DNA of 64,000 bases from Clostridium sp. AF37-5 (lineage in GTDB: Bacteria; Bacillota; Clostridia; Lachnospirales; Lachnospiraceae): NCBI RefSeq assembly GCF_003477605.1, contig NZ_QUDR01000015.1, positions 20,416-84,415 of the forward strand. Direction: 5' to 3'. The notes under the pieces are model-generated. The model was not told the DNA's origin. It worked only from the letters and a program-made list of their open reading frames with translations, and did no database searches. Below, piece after piece: positions 58,960 to 64,000 of the stretch. Every line of letters begins with the position of its first letter. The stretch's first letter is position 1. The translations under genes and the position numbers were made by a program.

Positions 58960-59254
58960 ATCAGAAGACGTTACCAAAGCAGTTAGCTAGGCTCAGGCAC
59001 CCTCGCGTCACACAGGAAGGATTGCTTAGTGCTGCTTCATTCCTGACCTGACACGGTTCACAAGTTCCTGTTGCGCAAGACCCAAGTGTCAACGCCACTT
59101 ACTTTGGGCAGCTCTCCGTCAAAAGACCCTCGATGGGACAACACCCCTGCTATAGCGGATTGCAGGTACAGGGCACCGCTATCTCCCCGGCTGCACGGAA
59201 ATTTGAAACGGTCTGCCTCCCAATAGGGGAAACAAATCCGTTATAAACAATATC
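58960..59254 (-). ncRNA. ffs: signal recognition particle RNA, large Firmicutes type
   Basis: The minus strand carries the Alu-domain block (GCCGGGGAGATAGCGGTGCC, CTGCAATCCGCTATAGCAGG), the long helix (TTGACACTTGGGTCTTGCGC, AACAGGAACTTGTGAACCGT) and the S-domain Ffh-binding tip with its GGAA tetraloop (GTCAGGTCAGGAATGAAGCA, GCACTAAG), then GGGTGCCTGAGCCTAGCTAA. The 5' end is placed from the promoter; a processed end near 59210 is possible, and the 3' end is approximate. The RNA works with Ffh in membrane protein targeting. Position after tadA is usual. Confidence 0.93.
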
Positions 59255-59260
59255 ATAATA

Positions 59261-59289
59261 ATTATATCTGTTTTTTCACGGTATGTCAA
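59261..59289 (-). promoter_or_regulatory. sigma-A promoter of the SRP RNA
   Basis: TTGACA (59284-59289), exactly 17 bp, TATAAT (59261-59266) on the minus strand: a consensus promoter, as expected for an abundant stable RNA. It lies directly after the tadA stop codon. Confidence 0.88.
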
Positions 59290-59295
59290 ATACCA

Positions 59296-59760
59296 TTACG
59301 CTTTTTTCTTTTTTCGCAGTTCTCTGAAAAAACTCGTCATCAATCCACTGCATTCCTCCGCAAGTACACCTTTTGTTATCTCCACCTGATGGTTCAATCC
59401 ATCCTGCTGCAAAAGATTCAAAACGGAGCCTGCACATCCGGCTTTTGGATTCATGCTGCCAATCACCACGCGCGGAATCCGTGCCTGCACAATCGCTCCG
59501 GCACACATCGGACACGGCTCTAATGTAACATACATCGTACAGTCTTCAAGCCGCCAGTCGCCAAGCACCTTACTCGCTTTATTAATGGCTAGAATTTCCG
59601 CATGAGCAAGCGTATTTTTCTTCATATTTCTTTTATTATATCCTCTGGCAATGATTTTATCCTCATGCACAATCACACAGCCAATCGGCGTTTCCAGTTT
59701 GTCATACGCCTGTTTCGCCTGTTTCACTGCCTGTTTCATAAACGACTCATCGCTTGTCAT
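59296..59760 (-). CDS. tadA: tRNA-specific adenosine deaminase
   Basis: 154 aa cytidine-deaminase-fold enzyme. The zinc site is complete: HAE in NTLAHAEILAINKAS and PCPMC in YVTLEPCPMCAGAIVQARI. NPKAGCAGS and LNHQVEI follow as in TadA. It converts A34 to inosine in tRNA-Arg(ACG). I chose the ATG with AGGAGG 7 nt upstream; the longer frame runs into the previous gene. Confidence 0.95.
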   Translation of the reverse strand: MTSDESFMKQAVKQAKQAYDKLETPIGCVIVHEDKIIARGYNKRNMKKNTLAHAEILAINKASKVLGDWRLEDCTMYVTLEPCPMCAGAIVQARIPRVVIGSMNPKAGCAGSVLNLLQQDGLNHQVEITKGVLAEECSGLMTSFFRELRKKKKA

Positions 59761-59792
59761 CGTGATTCCTCCTGATCCCGGCAAAGTTTCCT

Positions 59793-60224
59793 CTAACACT
59801 GGCAGCCGCACATCGCACCGCCGCATTTTCTAAGTGCAGTCATGCGCCTGCACTGCTCCCCTGCCTGACATTCATAAAAGCACGGCAATTGTCCTGCCCA
59901 GTAAGCGCCATTTCTGCCAATTCCGATTCCTACCACAGCATCCGCGTGGGCAATTGTCTCATCGTCCGGCAAAAACAAGTTACAGACGGTAGTTCCGTTT
60001 TTGTCAAAAGTGACCCATCCGCAGGAGAAACACTGCCACTCTCTGCCTGTGCAGTAAACGGCACATACCGGACATTCCTCCGGTAAATCCTGTATGTCCA
60101 AAAAAATCGTCAGCGTTAATACCTGTTTTCTCCGCTCTGCTTTTACATAACCGGCTGTCACAGAGCAATCCGGATTTTCTTCCCGTTTTCTCACATAAAA
60201 CACTTTCCGCATATAGTCCGACAT
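59793..60224 (-). CDS. cysteine-rich hypothetical protein, 143 aa
   Basis: The protein has about fourteen cysteines, grouped as CPVCAVYC and CFSCGW in the middle and CFYECQAGEQC, KCGGAMCGCQC at the end. The pattern suggests metal binding, perhaps two zinc or iron-sulfur sites. I chose the ATG with GGGAGG 8 nt upstream (MSDYMRKVFYV); two in-frame starts further up have no ribosome site. It lies 32 bp before tadA and may be co-transcribed with it. I do not recognise the family. Confidence 0.6.
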   Translation of the reverse strand: MSDYMRKVFYVRKREENPDCSVTAGYVKAERRKQVLTLTIFLDIQDLPEECPVCAVYCTGREWQCFSCGWVTFDKNGTTVCNLFLPDDETIAHADAVVGIGIGRNGAYWAGQLPCFYECQAGEQCRRMTALRKCGGAMCGCQC

Positions 60225-60277
60225 AATCACTGCCTCCCAGTCATTTTTTACACTATATGCTTGTTTCATTATGCGTA

Positions 60278-61441
60278 TTACTTTTCGTTTCCGACTGCTA
60301 ACACACTGTCGTAGCACGCCTTTTTCTTGTGACTTTCATCGAACAAAAGCGGGTAACTGTCTTCGCCTTTAAAGGATGTCAGCCACGTTACATCATCCGA
60401 AAGCCCCCAGAATGTAACGCTCGTCACATTCGCCTTTCCTTCGCGGTCCGCTTTCACAATCGTCTCAAAAAATTCTTTATAACGGTCTGCCAGTTTTTTC
60501 AAGCCTTCCTCCGAATCATCGGTATTATGCATATCCACTTCGGTAAATTGAATCTCCAAGTCACCAATCTCACTGTACTTTTGCATCGCGTCAGAAATCA
60601 TGCCGGTATCCGGATAATTCATATCCCAGTGACTCTGGAATCCCACACCGTCAATCAATTTCTTATCATACAATTTTTTCACAAGTTCTGCAATGGTACT
60701 TACTTTGCTTGGCATATACTCATTGTAGTCATTATAAAATAATTTCACATCTTTATCTGCGTATTTTCTAGCAAATGTAAACGCATCCTCAATGTATGAT
60801 TCATCGCCGTAAATTTCATACCACAAACTGGAAGTGCGGTATCCGCCGCCGTCGTCACACGCTTCATTTACCACATCCCACGCATAGACAACGCCCGGAT
60901 ATTTTTCCTGGCAGAAACTCAGAACTTTTTTGATGTAACTTTCCATTCTTTTTTTCATCGTTTCTCTATTCACTTTGGCATTTCCTGCATCGTATTTTTC
61001 ACAGAAAAACCATTCCGGCGTCTGATTGTGCCAGACAAGGCAATGACCGCGAAGCACAAGCCCGTTGTCTTTTGCCAGTGAAAGGCACTCCTCCAAATTT
61101 TCCTCATTAATCGCCGGCATGCCGTCTTTGCTGTTTTCCGACGCCCGCTGGTCTAAAATTGCCTCCGGCTTCATGCCATTTTCCATCGTAATACTGTTGA
61201 AATTTTCAAGAATGATTTTCTTTGTCTCCTCGTCCTTCAACTGATACGGATTAATTGCAACCCCAACTTTAAAATCCTTTTTAAATGCGTCCTTCAAATT
61301 TTTTGCCTCTTCTTTCTGTTCAATTTTTGAACTTTGTTCCGGTGTTGTCTCCACGGCTTTTTTCTCCGCCGGAGCACCACAACCGGTTACCAGTAACATA
61401 GCCGCGAACACTGCCGCTGCTAATCTGCCTGCTTTTTTCAT
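60278..61441 (-). CDS. GH10 endo-1,4-beta-xylanase lipoprotein
   Basis: 387 aa. A lipoprotein signal (MKKAGRLAAAVFAAMLLVTG with the lipobox cysteine next, LVTGCG) is followed by a short charged linker and one GH10 catalytic barrel: NSITMENGMKPEAI, HCLVWHNQTPEWFF, the acid/base glutamate in WDVVNEACDD and the nucleophile glutamate in IQFTEVDMH. It would be tethered to the outer face of the membrane and cut xylan or xylooligosaccharides. No binding module or transport genes are adjacent. It points to a plant-fibre diet. Confidence 0.95.
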   Translation of the reverse strand: MKKAGRLAAAVFAAMLLVTGCGAPAEKKAVETTPEQSSKIEQKEEAKNLKDAFKKDFKVGVAINPYQLKDEETKKIILENFNSITMENGMKPEAILDQRASENSKDGMPAINEENLEECLSLAKDNGLVLRGHCLVWHNQTPEWFFCEKYDAGNAKVNRETMKKRMESYIKKVLSFCQEKYPGVVYAWDVVNEACDDGGGYRTSSLWYEIYGDESYIEDAFTFARKYADKDVKLFYNDYNEYMPSKVSTIAELVKKLYDKKLIDGVGFQSHWDMNYPDTGMISDAMQKYSEIGDLEIQFTEVDMHNTDDSEEGLKKLADRYKEFFETIVKADREGKANVTSVTFWGLSDDVTWLTSFKGEDSYPLLFDESHKKKACYDSVLAVGNEK

Positions 61442-61566
61442 CCTGCTTTTCCTTTCTTTGCTGCTTTGCTATATTAAAATCCTTTTACCGCACCCCTACT
61501 TACTCAATATGAAAATTATATTTTAGATTGGGGGCTGTGTCAAATGTTCGTTGAAGTTTTTTGAGT

Positions 61567-61633
61567 TTCCGTAAATAAGCAAGAATAGTTTGCGAAGAGT
61601 GGGCGCTTTCGCTAAACAAACGCGTAGGGGTAT
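61567..61633 (+). repeat. palindromic repeat family 1, copy E (half element)
   Basis: Only the TTCCGT-side half: TTCCGTAAATAAGCAAG, then GAGTGGGCGCTTTCGCT and ACGCGTAGGGGTAT, after which similarity stops sharply. The matching arm and apical stem are missing. Sequence before it (TGTTCGTTGAAG) resembles that beyond copy D. Confidence 0.75.
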
Positions 61634-61695
61634 AATTTTTCAATTCACCAAATAATTGAGAGCAGCTTTTGTAAAATAGACCTGCGGTTCCGTTG

Positions 61696-61730
61696 CAACT
61701 CTTTTCCCTTGATTTGTCCCATAGGGTTGC
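61696..61730 (-). repeat. short repeat family 2, copy 2
   Basis: On the minus strand GCAACCCTAT, 15 bases, AAAAGAGTTG. It forms an inverted pair with copy 3 around about 120 bp; a half-site GGCAACTCTTT lies between them. Confidence 0.65.
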
Positions 61731-61852
61731 ATTTATCAAGTTTCATCTGAAGAAATTAGCCGTCAAAGGCAACTCTTTCGGTCCGCTTCCGCCTTTTAGG
61801 TTGCAATTTCTTCATAAATCTTCTTGATTAGATTTGTATGCGACGCAAAAAG

Positions 61853-61887
61853 GCAACCCTATAAAGCAAATTAAGGGAAAAGAGTTG
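61853..61887 (+). repeat. short repeat family 2, copy 3
   Basis: GCAACCCTAT, 15 bases, AAAAGAGTTG, with TAAGGG just before the right end as in copy 2. Ungapped alignment to copies 1 and 2. The gap from 61888 to copy D holds nothing else I can name. Confidence 0.65.
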
Positions 61888-61953
61888 TTTTGAAAACACA
61901 AGAGGCTGCTCGTTTCTTGCTAGTTGACATCAAGTGCTCGTATCTTTTTGGTA

Positions 61954-62098
61954 TCCAGTAATTCAGCAGAAATGCTTTGTGGCTCGTGGGTTTTGAGTAC
62001 GTCGGTATGAGGCACTGGTAGTTTCAGTGCCCATACCGCTACTCACTCAACGAGCGGGAGCACCCACGAGACACAAGCATTTCCGCTGAATTACGGAA
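61954..62098 (-). repeat. palindromic repeat family 1, copy D
   Basis: In the same orientation as copy B. It begins TCCAGTAATTCAGC and ends GCTGAATTACGGAA. The outer arm AGCAGAAATGCTTTGTG pairs with CACAAGCATTTCCGCT; the core has GTGGGTTTTGAGTACGTC opposite CGAGCGGGAGCACCCAC. The apical stem GGCACTG/CAGTGCC is the same as in copy A, read in the opposite direction. Confidence 0.88.
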
Positions 62099-62151
62099 AG
62101 CCCCAAAAAGTACCAACGAACACTTCCCCCAAAACTGTTTCTATCCCGACA

Positions 62152-62180
62152 TTGACTTTTGATACAATACCTATTAAAAT
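62152..62180 (+). promoter_or_regulatory. sigma-A promoter of trpS
   Basis: TTGACT (62152-62157), 17 bp, TAAAAT (62175-62180). About 55 bp separate it from the start codon, too short for a T-box leader, and no T-box motif is seen. Confidence 0.7.
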
Positions 62181-62242
62181 TGTTCTTATGAAAATTGCAA
62201 CGGAGATTTGATAACATGCAAGGCTCCGGATTGGAGGAAGAA

Positions 62243-63286
62243 ATGAAGAAGATTATTTTGACAGGAGACCGTCCTACCGGCAAACTTCACGTCGGTCACT
62301 ATGTAGGCTCCTTGAAACGCCGTGTGGAATTACAGAATTCCGGCGAATATGATGATATTTACATTATGATTGCAGATGCACAGGCTTTAACGGATAATGC
62401 AGATAACCCGGAAAAAGTTCGTAAAAACATTTCGGAAGTTGCTCTGGATTATTTGTCCTGTGGACTTGACCCGGAGAAATCGAACCTCTTCGTTCAGTCG
62501 TATGTCTCCGAACTTACAGAACTTACTTTTTATTACAGCAACTTAGTTACAGTTTCAAGATTGAAACGAAATCCTACGGTCAAATCAGAAATTCAGATGC
62601 GTGGCTTTAATGCAAGTATTCCGGTTGGTTTCTTTACTTACCCAATCAGCCAGGCCGCTGACATCACCGCCTTTAAAGCAACGACCGTACCGGTTGGCGA
62701 AGATCAGCTGCCAATGCTTGAGCAGGCACGTGAAATTGTCCGCAGTTTTAACACTACTTACGATGAGGTTTTGGTTGAGCCGAAAGCACTTTTGCCGGAA
62801 AATGAAATTTGCAGCCGTCTGCCGGGTACCGACGGCAAGGCAAAAATGAGCAAATCCCTTGGCAACTGTATTTATCTGTCCGATGAGCCGGAAGATATCC
62901 GCAAAAAAATCATGAGTATGTACACCGATCCGGACCACATCCGCATTGAAGATCCGGGAAAATTGGAAGGGAACACGGTATTTACTTATTTGGATGCTTT
63001 CTGCAAGGATGAATTGTTTGCAGAATACCTGCCGGATTACAGTTGTTTACAAGAATTGAAAGACCACTACACTCGTGGAGGTCTGGGTGACGTGAAGGTT
63101 AAGAAATTTTTGTACTCTGTTATTATGGAGGAACTTTCTCCAATTCAGGCAAGAAGAAAAGAACTTGAAAAAGATATTCCGGCCGTTATGGAAATTTTGC
63201 ACAAAGGAAGTATTAAGGCTAAAGAAGTCGCTGCCGGTACTTTGAGTGAAGTAAAACATGCAATGAAAATTGATTACTTTGATTAA
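62243..63286 (+). CDS. trpS: tryptophanyl-tRNA synthetase
   Basis: 347 aa class I synthetase with the HIGH-type motif [12 protein letters not shown] near the start, KMSKSLGN near residue 205 and the AAD-type [13 protein letters not shown] that shapes the tryptophan pocket. It charges tRNA-Trp. I chose the ATG with GGAGG 5 nt upstream ([11 protein letters not shown]); sixteen further codons upstream are open but have no ribosome site. It is monocistronic, with a terminator following. Confidence 0.96.
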   Translation: MKKIILTGDRPTGKLHVGHYVGSLKRRVELQNSGEYDDIYIMIADAQALTDNADNPEKVRKNISEVALDYLSCGLDPEKSNLFVQSYVSELTELTFYYSNLVTVSRLKRNPTVKSEIQMRGFNASIPVGFFTYPISQAADITAFKATTVPVGEDQLPMLEQAREIVRSFNTTYDEVLVEPKALLPENEICSRLPGTDGKAKMSKSLGNCIYLSDEPEDIRKKIMSMYTDPDHIRIEDPGKLEGNTVFTYLDAFCKDELFAEYLPDYSCLQELKDHYTRGGLGDVKVKKFLYSVIMEELSPIQARRKELEKDIPAVMEILHKGSIKAKEVAAGTLSEVKHAMKIDYFD

Positions 63287-63310
63287 TGTTTCCTGCATAA
63301 CGAATAAAAC

Positions 63311-63376
63311 AAAAGGAGCAGTTATCCATGTCTCTTACGTGTAAACACGGTGGTACATGGAGAGCTGCTCCTTTTT
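63311..63376. terminator. bidirectional terminator between trpS and bioY
   Basis: AAAAGGAGCAG and CTGCTCCTTTT form an 11-bp stem with an inner CCATGT/ACATGG helix, and both ends carry A/T tracts, so it can serve the convergent genes on either side. Confidence 0.8.
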
Positions 63377-63398
63377 ATTTTGAATCTTTTCTTATTTC

Positions 63399-63950
63399 TT
63401 AAATTCGTTTTATCTGGTTTGCAACTGTCGGTGCAACAACTGCTGCAATCGCAATTTTAATCAAATCGCCCGGAATAAATGGAATTACACAAAGCGCCAT
63501 TGCTGCGCCAAGTCCTGTTCCTGTCGAATAGCAGAACCACATCGTACCAAATGCATATGCAATCGCGGTACCAATAAGCATTCCTACAACGCAGAAAACA
63601 ATATTTACAATCTTCTTATCCTTCTTAACCTGCATCAAAAGACCACATACAATTGCCATGAAAATAAATCCAATTAAGTAACCGCCAGTAGGACCGGCAA
63701 CTTTACCAACGCCGCCTTCAAATCCGGAGAATACCGGAAGTCCAACCAGGCCAAGCAGCAAGTATACAATGTACGTGATGGTTGCCCGCTGCCATCCAAG
63801 CACATACAAACTAAAATAAATCACGAGGTTTGTCAGCGAAATCGGCACCGGACCAATCGGCACAGCAAGCGGTGCAAGTACACAGGTAAGCGCTGCAAAT
63901 AACGCCATTAACACCATATCTTTCAGGTTAAAAAAGTTTTTTTCTTTCAT
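63399..63950 (-). CDS. bioY: biotin transporter BioY (ECF S component)
   Basis: 183 aa with six predicted helices and BioY hallmarks: GPVPISLTNLVIYFSLYVLG, LGLVGLPVFSGFEGGVGKV, AGPTGGYLIGFI and the C-terminal FIPGDLIKIAIAAVVAP. It is the biotin-binding subunit of an energy-coupling factor importer; the shared ATPase and T subunits must be encoded elsewhere. A GGCGG site precedes the ATG. The upstream region is cut by the window edge, so a BirA operator cannot be judged. Confidence 0.95.
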   Translation of the reverse strand: MKEKNFFNLKDMVLMALFAALTCVLAPLAVPIGPVPISLTNLVIYFSLYVLGWQRATITYIVYLLLGLVGLPVFSGFEGGVGKVAGPTGGYLIGFIFMAIVCGLLMQVKKDKKIVNIVFCVVGMLIGTAIAYAFGTMWFCYSTGTGLGAAMALCVIPFIPGDLIKIAIAAVVAPTVANQIKRI

Positions 63951-64000
63951 TGTTATAATCCGCCTTTCTGCTTCGCGAAAGTCACCAATAGAATCATGAA

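Noticed and set aside
62100..62243. T-box leader upstream of trpS
   Set aside because: Only about 55 bp lie between the promoter -10 and the start codon, and no T-box sequence or terminator/antiterminator pair is present.
1..64000. CRISPR array or cas genes
   Set aside because: No regularly spaced direct repeats and no cas-like protein were seen; the repeats found are palindromic and dispersed.

Overview
The window looks like chromosomal DNA of a spore-forming anaerobic Clostridia bacterium, most likely Lachnospiraceae. The evidence is the sporulation/division cluster (spoVT, hup, rqcP, yabP, yabQ, divIC, spoIIE, tilS, hpt, ftsH), a long Firmicutes-type SRP RNA next to tadA, perfect Spo0A-box and sigma-A promoter matches, and a lipoprotein GH10 xylanase of the kind carried by fibre-degrading gut species. 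Genus cannot be fixed from the sequence alone.

Region 1 (1-15.4 kb) is an AT-rich accessory island, almost all on the minus strand, that reads as a defence and mobile-element graveyard. It holds the 5' part of a TOTE-type archaeo-eukaryotic primase gene running off the left edge, a HigB/HigA-like toxin-antitoxin pair sitting inside a broken rhuM gene, a serine-recombinase scrap, an unrecognised three-gene cassette of 160, 60 and 52 aa proteins with its own promoter, an IS3-family transposase remnant, a large KAP/YobI-type P-loop NTPase, a Type IIG restriction-modification gene cut by an in-frame stop, a DUF2971 protein and a class I methyltransferase. The island ends at the housekeeping gene rlmD.

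Region 2 (15.5-35 kb) is core genome: rlmD-yhaM, a secreted fibronectin-like protein, mutS2 with a two-component system downstream, an ECF sigma factor with a large membrane-anchored anti-sigma candidate, a five-gene operon (AIR-synthase-like, Lrp, aminotransferase, CheX, TrmL), a VanW protein, a B12-type radical SAM protein and tRNA-Gly(UCC).

Region 3 (35-64 kb) contains a CDF metal exporter and a GH13 amylase. Next come the ftsH-to-spoVT sporulation/division cluster, a RelQ-like alarmone synthetase, an unpaired AbiEi-like protein and a MoxR-DUF58-transglutaminase operon. These are followed by murA, a flavin reductase, a protein with a degenerate AAA+ domain next to a cyclic-nucleotide-binding-like protein, the SRP RNA, tadA, a xylanase, trpS and bioY.

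The most unusual non-coding signal is a family of about 145-160 bp palindromic elements: four full copies (19.6, 20.1, 35.2, 62.0 kb) and one half copy (61.6 kb). They share an asymmetric core, but each copy has its own outer stem sequence that pairs only with itself. A second short repeat (GCAACCCTAT-N15-AAAAGAGTTG) lies beside them at two of the three loci. Neither family is one I recognise. The strongest regulatory finds are a higBA promoter whose 17-bp spacer is occupied by an 18-bp perfect palindrome, and a spoIIE promoter with a perfect Spo0A box and a 21-bp spacer as in B. subtilis.
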